6,005 bases of DNA from the NCBI GenBank assembly GCA_012841485.1, contig DUUU01000264.1, positions 1 to 6,005 on the forward strand, in the 5' to 3' direction. Made by a program: the position numbers and the translations under genes. Source of the DNA: Armatimonadota bacterium (GTDB taxonomy: Bacteria > Armatimonadota > JAAZEB01). Each line of letters begins with the position of its first letter. Within the stretch, counting starts at the first letter, position 1. The notes below the pieces were generated by a model, which saw nothing but the letters and a program-made list of their open reading frames with translations, ran no database searches and was not told the DNA's origin. This document shows positions 1-5,191 of the stretch, piece after piece.

Positions 1-1226
1 ACGCCGTAGCTGCTGATACGCGAGCTGCCGGCCGGCACCTCGGCGATGAAGACGGCGGCGGCCCCCAGCTCCTTGGTCAAACGCACCAACTGATCGGTGC
101 GCTCCTTGGCCATGTGCGGCTGCTGGCTCACCTCGTGAAGCATCGCCGTGAGCGAGTCGAACACCACCCGCCGGGCGCCCGTCTCCTGCAGCTGCGCCCG
201 TACCATCCAGAGATGCTCGGCGAGGCTAAGCTCGGCGAAAGGCGCGTAGACCACGGTGATCAGGCCCTCTGCTTGCAGACGAGCCAGGTCCCAACCGAAG
301 GATGCGGCCACCTGCTGCACCTGCTCCGGCGCCTCCTGGTAGAGGAAGAGGAGCCCCTTCTCGCCCAAAGAAGCGCCCTCGTTGAGAAACTGCAGGCCGA
401 GAATGGTCTTTCCCGTGCCGCTCTCGCCACTCAGCAGCAGGCTGGAAGACCGCCGCACTCCGCCCTCCAGCAGGTGGTCGAGCCCCGCGACCCCTGTCGG
501 CAGGAGCGCGCCTTCCCCGGCCGCGGCCTGGCACTCGGGCACCACCTGCAAGGGGAAGACCTCGATCCCTTCTGGCCCGAAGCGGAAGTAGTGCCGGCCC
601 GAAATGTGGTCCTGGCCCCGCGACTTGAGCACCTCCACGTGCCGTTGGCGGCGGCCGGTCTCCCGGTCGGCGGTGTTGGTGACGCGGATCACCGCATCGA
701 CCACGTACTCCTCGAAGGAGCAACCATACCCCTCCTCCGAGGCGACTTCCTTTGTCACCAGAACCGTCAGGCCGCGCTGCTTCAGCGCATTGAGGAGGCT
801 GACGGCGAGCATCCGGCGCTCCATGGGGTCGGCGCTGAGCGTATCGAGGTGGCTCATGCTATCGATGAGGATGCGGCGCGCCCCCATCTCCTGGATCCAC
901 TCATCGATCAGGCCCTCCGGCTTCTGGAGCTGGTCGCGCAACACTTCCGGGGAGGTGCAGCACACGCGCACCTTGTTCTCAGCTTCCAGAGCGCGAAGGT
1001 CCCACCCGAAGTTGACTGCGTCGCGATAGAGCTGCGCTGGAAACTGCTCGAAGCTGATGATCAACCCAGCCTCGCCATGCCGGACGATTCCCTCGTGGAT
1101 GAACTGGATCCCAACCGTGGTCTTCCCCGCGCCCGGGGTTCCCTCAACGAGGATCGCATGTCCCCGCAAGATTCCGCCCATAAGGATGAGGTCGAGGCCC
1201 TCGATCCCTGTAGGGATCTTTTCCAT
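1..1226 (-). CDS. KaiC-like double-domain RecA-fold ATPase (3' end beyond window)
   Basis: This reading frame is open for 408 codons to the left edge, so the C-terminus is missing (cyanobacterial KaiC is about 519 residues). It has two tandem KaiC domains. Domain 1 (about 1-237) has IPTGIEGLD, Walker A GTPGAGKT at 29-36, Walker B ILID ending at D122, and a closing K-S-R-G at 201-204. Domain 2 (from about 243) has LPTGVAGLD, Walker A GESGTGKT at 267-274 and Walker B VVFD ending at D357. The family forms ATP-dependent hexameric rings that work as clocks, timers or signalling switches in the cytoplasm. The usual catalytic Glu pair reads E60-Q61 in domain 1 and Q297-E298 in domain 2, so each domain keeps one Glu. 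I-S-S at 404-406 lies where KaiC carries its phosphorylated Ser-Thr. No kaiA or kaiB is visible, so a clock role is not supported; a signalling ATPase is likelier. An in-frame ATG at 1235 with AAGG 7 bases upstream is an alternative start; ATG 1226 has GGGGGG 9 bases upstream. Confidence 0.93.
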   Translation of the reverse strand, partial: MEKIPTGIEGLDLILMGGILRGHAILVEGTPGAGKTTVGIQFIHEGIVRHGEAGLIISFEQFPAQLYRDAVNFGWDLRALEAENKVRVCCTSPEVLRDQLQKPEGLIDEWIQEMGARRILIDSMSHLDTLSADPMERRMLAVSLLNALKQRGLTVLVTKEVASEEGYGCSFEEYVVDAVIRVTNTADRETGRRQRHVEVLKSRGQDHISGRHYFRFGPEGIEVFPLQVVPECQAAAGEGALLPTGVAGLDHLLEGGVRRSSSLLLSGESGTGKTILGLQFLNEGASLGEKGLLFLYQEAPEQVQQVAASFGWDLARLQAEGLITVVYAPFAELSLAEHLWMVRAQLQETGARRVVFDSLTAMLHEVSQQPHMAKERTDQLVRLTKELGAAAVFIAEVPAGSSRISSYG

Positions 1227-1254
1227 TCCGATCATCCCCCCGCCTTATAGGCAG

Positions 1255-1283
1255 ATTATACTTCTTGGCGCACAATCGGTCAA
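1255..1283 (-). promoter_or_regulatory. sigma70-type promoter of the KaiC-like gene
   Basis: On the minus strand, TTGACC (1283-1278) is followed by a 17-base spacer and a perfect TATAAT (1260-1255). Transcription would begin near 1248, leaving a leader of only about 13 to 22 bases before the two candidate ATG codons. The near-consensus boxes and optimal spacing suggest strong housekeeping expression. Confidence 0.85.
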
Positions 1284-1400
1284 GCCTATCGCCCCCGCGC
1301 AACCGCTCGGGAGCCCGGACGCGCCTATACGAAGCCCGAGGGTGCCCACACCCACCCCTCTACGTCCGTCCTCACCCGTGGTATCGCCGGCGGTGCGGGC

Positions 1401-1445
1401 CCGGAGGGCCTGAGATTCCGACATAAGGAATCCCAGCCGGAGGGC
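1401..1445. promoter_or_regulatory. Symmetric repeat cluster upstream of the B12 promoter, possible operator
   Basis: A direct repeat CCGGAGGGC occurs at 1401-1409 and again at 1437-1445. Between the copies lies a perfect inverted repeat, GATTCC (1414-1419), a 7-base spacer, and GGAATC (1427-1432). The cluster ends 8 bases upstream of the -35 box of the B12 operon promoter, where an activator would usually bind. No known regulator motif was recognised, so the binding-site role is inference. Confidence 0.35.
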
Positions 1446-1453
1446 AACCGCGC

Positions 1454-1483
1454 TTGACACTCCGGGGGCGGGCGCGCTATAAT
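1454..1483 (+). promoter_or_regulatory. Consensus sigma70 promoter of the B12 uptake operon
   Basis: Perfect TTGACA (1454-1459), an 18-base spacer, and perfect TATAAT (1478-1483). Transcription should begin near 1490, just ahead of the cobalamin riboswitch, giving a leader of about 260 bases before the lipoprotein gene. A promoter this strong fits an operon controlled mainly after initiation by the riboswitch. Confidence 0.88.
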
Positions 1484-1490
1484 CAGCGCG
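1473..1490. promoter_or_regulatory. Inverted repeat centred on the -10 box, possible repressor site
   Basis: CGCGCT (1473-1478), six bases, then AGCGCG (1485-1490) form a perfect inverted repeat that encloses most of the -10 box and reaches the expected start site. A protein bound here would block open-complex formation. In GC-rich DNA a 6+6 repeat can arise by chance, so the role is tentative. Confidence 0.3.
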
Positions 1491-1494
1491 ACAC

Positions 1495-1660
1495 CCCGGA
1501 CGGCTGCCATGCGCGCAGGCGCCGGGACAACGGCGCGGGTCGCCCGTGACGGCGCAGGCCGCCGCGGGCTGAAATGGGGAAGTCCGGTGCAACTCCGGCA
1601 CAGTCCCGCTACTGTGACCGCAGACGCCCTGCGGGAGTCAGACACCCAGCCCGCTGCCGG
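1495..1660 (+). promoter_or_regulatory. Cobalamin (B12) riboswitch
   Basis: The conserved cobalamin-aptamer core is plain: GGTGCAACTCCGGCAC (1587-1602), then AGTCCCGCTACTGTGA, the form of the B12 box, then GGGAGTCAGACACCC (1633-1647). GCGGGCTG (1564-1571) pairs perfectly with CAGCCCGC (1647-1654), closing the core. The purine-rich GAAATGGGGAAG just inside this stem is also typical. The family binds adenosyl- or other cobalamins and lowers expression of uptake or synthesis genes when the cofactor is plentiful. The genes downstream are BtuF- and BtuC-like, which agrees. The 5' limit is approximate, because the peripheral stems upstream of 1564 were not resolved by hand. Confidence 0.95.
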
Positions 1661-1665
1661 TCATT

Positions 1666-1733
1666 CTCTTCCTTCGCGTGAAAGGGGGGAGTGACGCTGC
1701 CTCTGCCGCCGGCGGTCCAGCCCACCACTCCCC
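1666..1733 (+). promoter_or_regulatory. Probable riboswitch expression platform with alternative pairings
   Basis: The purine run at 1683-1693 can pair with either of two pyrimidine runs. Upstream, CUCUUCCUU (1666-1674) pairs with AGGGGGGAG (1683-1691), nine pairs with three G-U, around an 8-base loop. Downstream, CACTCCCC (1726-1733) pairs with GGGGAGTG (1686-1693), eight perfect pairs. The two are mutually exclusive, as in a switch. The second ends 5 bases before the Shine-Dalgarno at 1739, so ligand state may change translation. No U-tract is present, which argues for translational control over termination. Confidence 0.4.
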
Positions 1734-1750
1734 AAGATGAGGGATGCCGG

Positions 1751-2683
1751 ATGCATGGGTCATTTCGGGGAGCCTGCCTCCTGCTGACGGTAGCAATCTG
1801 CTCCGCCGGGTGCCGCCCGCAGGAACCGCCAGCCGCTCCAGCGCGCGTGCCCGCGCGAGAGGCGTTGAGCGATGATCTGGGCCGGCCATGGGAGGGCCCT
1901 TTGCCGGCGCGCCGCATCGTCTCGCTCGCCCCGAACGTGACCGAGATCGTGTGCGCGGTCGGAGGCAGGGAGCATCTCGCCGGCATCGATACCGCATCCG
2001 ACTACCCCCCCGCCGTGAAGCAGATTCCCCAGGTTGGAGACTTCCTCCGCCCCAGCATCGAGCGGATTGTCTCGTTGCGCCCGGATGCCGTGATCGTCTC
2101 TAGCGCCACCCTGCCCGCCCATGAGGCCGACCGCTTCGCCCAGACGCTGCGCGCACCGGTCTTCGTGCTCAACCCGACACGCCTGGAGGACGTGTGCCGC
2201 AACGTGCGCCTCATTGGCCGGCTACTCGGATTGGAGCAGGAGGCGGAGGCTGTCGCCGTGAAGACGGAGCGCCGCCTGGCGGACGTCGCGCGCAAGGCCC
2301 GGGGCCAACGGCGGCGGAGCGTGTTCCTCGAGATCTGGCACGAGCCCCTCACTACTGTGGGGGGCGGCACCTTCCTGGACGATCTGATCGGCCTGGCGGG
2401 AGGCCAGAACGTCGCCGCGTCGCAGAAGAAGCCCTTCCCCACCTTCAGTCTGGAGGCGCTTCTCGCCGCCAATCCAGAGGTGTACGTCGTGGCCACCGGA
2501 ATGGGAGCCACGTCGGACCCGGCGAAGCGGCCTGGTTTTCGCAGTCTGCGCGCCGTGCGCGACAAGCGCGTCGTATCAGTCCCCGGCGATCCGGTGATCC
2601 GGCCAACCCCACGCCTGGCGGAGGGTGCCGAGCACCTGCTGCGGGCGATCCATCCGGAGGCGCAAGCCGATGAAGCCGAATAG
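1751..2683 (+). CDS. btuF: BtuF-like cobalamin-binding lipoprotein of an ABC transporter
   Basis: A 310-residue periplasmic or surface-anchored substrate-binding protein of the BtuF/FecB (TroA-like) fold, which captures corrinoid and delivers it to the permease encoded next. The N-terminus has a short signal: a basic residue (R6), a hydrophobic stretch (about 8-16) and S-A-G-C ending at C21, a usable though non-canonical lipobox because position -3 is Ser. Family features follow in order: RIVSLAPNVTEIVCAVG, an SDYPP segment leading to IPQVGDFLRPSIERI, RPDAVIV, EIWHEPLTTVGGGTFLDDLI before LAGGQNV, and PRLAEGAEHLLRAIHP near the end. ATG 1751 is preferred because GAGGG lies 7 bases upstream and it starts directly at the signal peptide; an in-frame GTG at 1691 would add 20 residues unlike a signal. 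The riboswitch upstream makes cobalamin the likely substrate; a siderophore is less likely. Confidence 0.9.
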   Translation: MHGSFRGACLLLTVAICSAGCRPQEPPAAPARVPAREALSDDLGRPWEGPLPARRIVSLAPNVTEIVCAVGGREHLAGIDTASDYPPAVKQIPQVGDFLRPSIERIVSLRPDAVIVSSATLPAHEADRFAQTLRAPVFVLNPTRLEDVCRNVRLIGRLLGLEQEAEAVAVKTERRLADVARKARGQRRRSVFLEIWHEPLTTVGGGTFLDDLIGLAGGQNVAASQKKPFPTFSLEALLAANPEVYVVATGMGATSDPAKRPGFRSLRAVRDKRVVSVPGDPVIRPTPRLAEGAEHLLRAIHPEAQADEAE

Positions 2684-3698
2684 AAGGCGGGTGGTTTGGG
2701 CGCTCCTGGGCCTGCTGCTGGTGGCCGCCGCCATCATCGGCGTCGGCGTTGGCCCGGTGCCGGTGCCGCCCGGCGAGACACTCGATGCCCTTATCCGGCT
2801 CCTGGCCGGCCAACCGGAGTCGAGCCCGGCCGATGCCATCGTGCGGATTCGCCTGCCGCGCATCGCGCTATCCGCCGTGGTGGGCGCCGGGCTGGCCGCG
2901 TCCGGCGCCGCTCTACAGGGCCTCTTCCGAAACGCCATGGCCGATCCCTATCTGCTCGGGATCTCGGCCGGCGGCGCGCTTGGGGCCACGCTCGCCATCG
3001 CGCTCGGACTCGGGATCACCACCCTCGGACTGGCTCCCGTGCCCCTCTTCGCGTTTCTGGGCGCCCTCGCCGCGGCCTGGGCCGTCTATGCTTTGGGGAG
3101 AACCGGCGGCCGCGTGCATACAGAAACGCTCCTCCTTGCCGGCGTGGCGTTGAGCGCGCTCCTTTCCGCCGCGATCTCCTTCCTGATCGCCCTGAGCGCC
3201 CGCGAAGAGGTGGTGAGCGCCGTCTACTTCTGGACGCTTGGAGGTTTCTACCGCGCGGATTGGAGTCGGGTATGGGTCGCCCTCCCCTACGCGCTCCTCG
3301 GCATGGCCCTCGCATGGCTCTACTCGCGTGACCTGAACGCTCTGCTTCTCGGCGAGGAGTGCGCGCTCAATCTGGGCGTCGATGTGGAACGTACGAAACG
3401 AGTCGTGCTCGTCGGCGCGGCCCTCGCGAGCGCCGCCGCCGTCTCCGTATCGGGGATCATCGGCTTTGTGGGCCTGATCGCCCCGCACATCGTCCGGCTG
3501 ATCCAGGGGCCCGATCATCGCGCGCTCATCCCCGCGTCCGCGCTCACCGGCGCCCTCTTCCTCGTGATCTGTGACACGCTGGCGCGCACCCTCTTTGCCC
3601 CCACCGAGATGCCCATCGGAGTGCTGACCGCGTTCACCGGAGTGCCCTTCTTCCTCTCTCTCCTGCGCCGGTCGCGACAGATTTCCCGTGACGCCTGA
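2670..3698 (+). CDS. btuC: BtuC-like FecCD-family permease
   Basis: A 342-residue, very hydrophobic inner-membrane protein, the usual length for FecCD permeases, which have about ten membrane helices and form a homodimer moving corrinoid across the membrane. Recognisable stretches in order are an N-terminal helix after a basic MKPNRRR start, RIRLPRI, GAALQGLFRNAMADPYLLG followed by SAGGALGA, LNLGVDVERTKR, SGIIGFVGLIAPHIVRLIQG (the loop contacting the ATPase) with GPDHR, and a final PIGVLTAFTGVPFFLSLL. ATG 2670 is chosen because GGAGG sits 9 bases upstream inside the end of the lipoprotein gene. The 14-base overlap with that gene implies one transcript and coupled translation. BtuC follows from the riboswitch context; the fold alone would also allow iron-siderophore transport. 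No ATPase gene follows. Confidence 0.9.
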   Translation: MKPNRRRVVWALLGLLLVAAAIIGVGVGPVPVPPGETLDALIRLLAGQPESSPADAIVRIRLPRIALSAVVGAGLAASGAALQGLFRNAMADPYLLGISAGGALGATLAIALGLGITTLGLAPVPLFAFLGALAAAWAVYALGRTGGRVHTETLLLAGVALSALLSAAISFLIALSAREEVVSAVYFWTLGGFYRADWSRVWVALPYALLGMALAWLYSRDLNALLLGEECALNLGVDVERTKRVVLVGAALASAAAVSVSGIIGFVGLIAPHIVRLIQGPDHRALIPASALTGALFLVICDTLARTLFAPTEMPIGVLTAFTGVPFFLSLLRRSRQISRDA

Positions 3699-3701
3699 TA
3701 C

Positions 3702-3760
3702 GATGGCGGACTCAGCCAGACCGGGCGTCGTCCCCGGCTCGTTCCCTGGCGAGCGCCATC
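3702..3760 (+). other. Branched inverted-repeat fold just after btuC
   Basis: GATGGCG (3702-3708) pairs perfectly with CGCCATC (3754-3760). Inside are two adjacent hairpins, CCGGG/CCCGG (3721-3725 with 3733-3737) and CTCG/CGAG (3738-3741 with 3750-3753), giving a three-way junction. A small hairpin CTCTC-CTGC-GAGAG (3767-3780) follows. It starts 3 bases after the btuC stop and may protect or define the 3' end of the mRNA. There is no U-tract, so it is not a standard intrinsic terminator. At 59 bases it is too short for a tRNA. Confidence 0.45.
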
Positions 3761-3787
3761 ACGCTGCTCTCCTGCGAGAGAGGCACG

Positions 3788-3807
3788 CGGTCACAATTGC
3801 GTGACCG
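3788..3807. promoter_or_regulatory. Perfect 7+6+7 palindrome over a -35 box, likely operator
   Basis: CGGTCAC (3788-3794), AATTGC, GTGACCG (3801-3807) form a perfect inverted repeat. It covers the candidate -35 element at 3797-3802, so a dimeric regulator bound here would be expected to block transcription. The RNA could also fold as a 7-bp hairpin with a 6-base loop, but no U-tract follows, so an operator is the better reading. The regulator is unknown. Confidence 0.45.
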
Positions 3808-3826
3808 GAGGCGTTTGTGTTAGAAT
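3797..3826 (+). promoter_or_regulatory. Candidate promoter, extended -10 type
   Basis: TTGCGT (3797-3802), an 18-base spacer and TAGAAT (3821-3826), preceded by TG at 3818-3819 as in extended -10 promoters. Transcription would begin near 3833, directly ahead of a hairpin GCGTT-TTCC-AACGC (3837-3850). The first convincing coding sequence downstream starts some 670 bases later. Confidence 0.55.
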
Positions 3827-3969
3827 GCACGCGAAGGCGTTTTCCAACGCGCCGTGGCCCGCGCGATGCGGCGCCTCGTCCGCAGGGTGCGCTTTCAACG
3901 CGGTTCCAATCTACGGCCAAGGAGTTGGGGAACTCCGCGTCGTATCTGCCTTTTGACGGTCTTCGCCAA

Positions 3970-4007
3970 GCGCACCGGTATCCGGTGGGCCATGGCGGTA
4001 TCGCCGG
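3970..4007 (+). repeat. Tandem two-hairpin repeat, copy 1
   Basis: This 38-base unit recurs at 4045-4082 with 33 of 38 bases identical and a 75-base period. It holds two hairpins: CACCGG-TAT-CCGGTG (3973-3987) and GGCG-GTAT-CGCC (3994-4005), each with GGTATC at its turn. Confidence 0.75.
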
Positions 4008-4044
4008 ATCAGGGGGGGCTCATCCTCCTCTGATTGCAGGTTTG

Positions 4045-4082
4045 GCGCACCGGTATCCGGCGGACATTGGCGGTATCGTCGG
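4045..4082 (+). repeat. Tandem two-hairpin repeat, copy 2
   Basis: This is the second copy of the unit at 3970-4007. The hairpins are CCGG-TAT-CCGG (4050-4060) and GGCG-GTAT-CGTC (4069-4080), the latter kept by a G-U pair. In the one frame open through both copies, four of the five base differences change the residue directly and none is clearly silent, which argues against protein constraint. The copies are separated by a hairpin ATCAGGGGGGG/CCTCCTCTGAT (4008-4034). Confidence 0.75.
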
Positions 4083-4503
4083 GCCACGTTTCGGCCGTCT
4101 CGGTCGCACTAAATGCCTGCTTCTAAAGAAGAGAAGCAAGCGACCGATAATGCTAAATGGGAGAGGTTGCAGGCCAACGCGCCGTGTTCACGGATGCGCC
4201 TCGCCGGGGGGGATCCGAGGAGATGGATTGCCGGGCGAGGAGAGGCCGCGAGCCTCGAGTTCGCGATCCATCGGCGCCACCCGCGTTGCCACGAGCAGAC
4301 GTTCTGGCACCCGGAGTCGCGATGTAGCCGTTGCTGCCCGAGAGCCGGACGCACCCATACGCAGAGCTGAGTATCCGCCCTCGGGGTCTTCTGGATGGAG
4401 CGCCCCGCGTCCGGGGAAGCGAGGAGGATTCCGAGCGCCCGGAGCAACGAGAGTGGAGTGAGGGCCGGATATGAGTTACGGGTTGGAAGGATAGGCACCA
4501 CGC

Positions 4504-5076
4504 TTGGAGATCCTGCGCATCGCTTTCGAAGGGGACAAGGTTCAGATTACGCTTCGCATGTCAGAGCCCTTCAACACACGCGACAAACCCCATCTCGCGC
4601 GCGGGCTCTTCCGCATGCTGCCCCGACTGAAGAAGCACCGTTGCTATAACGAGGGCAACCTGAGCTTCCAGCGCGAGGCAGCATCCACCGAGATAGCCCA
4701 CTTGATGGAGCACCTCGTCCTGGAGTTGCAGGCCGTGACGCTGTGCGGCCGAGGCATCCGGGGCGTCACCTACTGGAATTGGCGGGAGGAGCCAACCGGG
4801 CAGTTCCACATCGACATCGACGCGCCGCACCCCGGCGTGGCGCTCGGCGCGGTGTGGCTCGCTCAGCGCATCATTCGCGCGATTGATGAGCGACACCCGG
4901 AGACGATTGATATCGAGACTGAGTTGCGCACGCTACGCGCGATTGCCAAGCTCCCGGTGGATGCCATTCCGGCCCTCCCCGTGGAGGACTTCCCGCGCTG
5001 GGAAGCGAATTGGGCACGGCAGGTGGCCGAGTTGGTCGCCCGTTCCACGGATCAAGCTCTCGTTACCACGCACTGA
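4504..5076 (+). CDS. Stand-alone cyanophycin-synthetase N-domain-like protein
   Basis: This 190-residue protein resembles the N-terminal domain of cyanophycin synthetase CphA, without the ATP-grasp and Mur-ligase domains that make the polymer. Matching features are LPRLKKHRC (39-47), FQREA before STEIAHLMEHLVLELQ (61-76), a CGRGIRGVTYW strand, an HIDIDAPHP segment, and a helix where CphA has its paired repeats of A-x-x-L-x-x-A. H66-x-x-E69-H70, with E74 following, is the motif to note: in many CphA enzymes the N-domain holds a metallopeptidase-like site that trims cyanophycin into primers. A small hydrolase or polymer-binding protein is therefore plausible, but this is inference. The start is TTG 4504, because a stop at 4492-4494 closes the frame upstream; GGAAGGA lies 12 bases before it. 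ATG 4558 would remove the first strand and lacks a Shine-Dalgarno. It is cytoplasmic, with no signal peptide. Confidence 0.82.
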   Translation: MEILRIAFEGDKVQITLRMSEPFNTRDKPHLARGLFRMLPRLKKHRCYNEGNLSFQREAASTEIAHLMEHLVLELQAVTLCGRGIRGVTYWNWREEPTGQFHIDIDAPHPGVALGAVWLAQRIIRAIDERHPETIDIETELRTLRAIAKLPVDAIPALPVEDFPRWEANWARQVAELVARSTDQALVTTH

Positions 5077-5103
5077 GGCCAGGGCAGCGCCCGCGCTCTG
5101 GCC
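5077..5103 (+). terminator. Hairpin immediately after the cyanophycin-domain gene
   Basis: GGCCAGGGC (5077-5085) pairs with GCTCTGGCC (5095-5103), nine pairs with one G-U, around a 9-base loop. It begins on the base after the TGA stop. No U-tract follows, so it may be a weak terminator or 3' stabiliser acting with the larger hairpin at 5126-5161. Confidence 0.5.
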
Positions 5104-5115
5104 TGCGGGGCGTAG

Positions 5116-5163
5116 AAAACATTCGGCCCCCCGAGCCCCCGGGGTCGGGGGTTCGGGGGGCTG
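5116..5163 (-). terminator. Strong intrinsic terminator of the KGG-protein gene
   Basis: The arms at 5126-5140 and 5147-5161 form 15 pairs (one G-U on the plus strand) with a 6-base loop, mostly a C run against a G run. On the minus strand it is followed by AAUG and then UUUU (5119-5116), about 30 bases after the stop of the stress-protein gene. On the plus strand it could also block readthrough from the cyanophycin-domain gene, though no U-tract lies on that side. Confidence 0.75.
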
Positions 5164-5191
5164 CATCTGTAGCGCACCCGTGTTGTCGCGA

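Larger units (their letters stand above)
3833..4490 (+). ncRNA. Candidate structured RNA or very long leader; no protein gene seen
   Basis: The open frames crossing this stretch lack a Shine-Dalgarno, are Arg/Pro/Gly/Ser-rich and match no family I recognise. What is visible is a series of short-loop hairpins: 3837-3850; TGCGG/CCGCA (3867-3884); GGAGTT-GGGG-AACTCC (3921-3936); the repeated hairpins at 3970-4082; an 11-bp stem (4008-4034); TGCTTCT/AGAAGCA (4118-4138); CCTCGCC/GGCGAGG (4199-4240) enclosing ATCC/GGAT; GAGGC/GCCTC (4242-4256); TGCCA/TGGCA (4287-4309); CCCCG/CGGGG (4403-4416). The 11-bp stem has two G-U pairs that become A-C mismatches on the other strand, favouring plus-strand RNA. 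RNase P, tmRNA, SRP and group II intron signatures were looked for and not found. The 3' boundary is unknown. Confidence 0.4.

Noticed and set aside
114..1250. Long plus-strand open frame of 378 codons opposite the KaiC-like gene
   Set aside because: It is the antisense shadow of a frame with two Walker A and two Walker B motifs; its translation matches nothing and it has no Shine-Dalgarno.
1380..1390. GGTATCGCCGG shared with 3997-4007
   Set aside because: An 11-base match within 6 kb of GC-rich sequence is expected by chance.
3702..3760. Possible tRNA because of a 7-bp outer stem with inner hairpins
   Set aside because: Only 59 bases, with no anticodon arm of correct size, no T-loop consensus and no CCA-like end.
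3703..3804. Small 33-codon open frame just after btuC
   Set aside because: No Shine-Dalgarno, and the bases are explained by the branched inverted-repeat fold.
3970..4082. Possible CRISPR array
   Set aside because: Only two imperfect copies, each with internal hairpins and a 37-base gap that is itself a stem; no cas genes.
4113..4370. 85-codon plus-strand open frame
   Set aside because: No Shine-Dalgarno, no recognisable family, and Cys/Arg-rich composition typical of out-of-frame GC-rich DNA.
3817..4461. Plus-strand open frame of 214 codons across the structured region
   Set aside because: Its GTG start lies within the promoter between the spacer and the -10, no Shine-Dalgarno is present, the composition is Arg/Pro/Gly/Ser-rich, and the internal repeat differs mainly at residue-changing positions.
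3833..4490. RNase P RNA, tmRNA, SRP RNA or group II intron
   Set aside because: The conserved sequence blocks of each were looked for by eye and not found.
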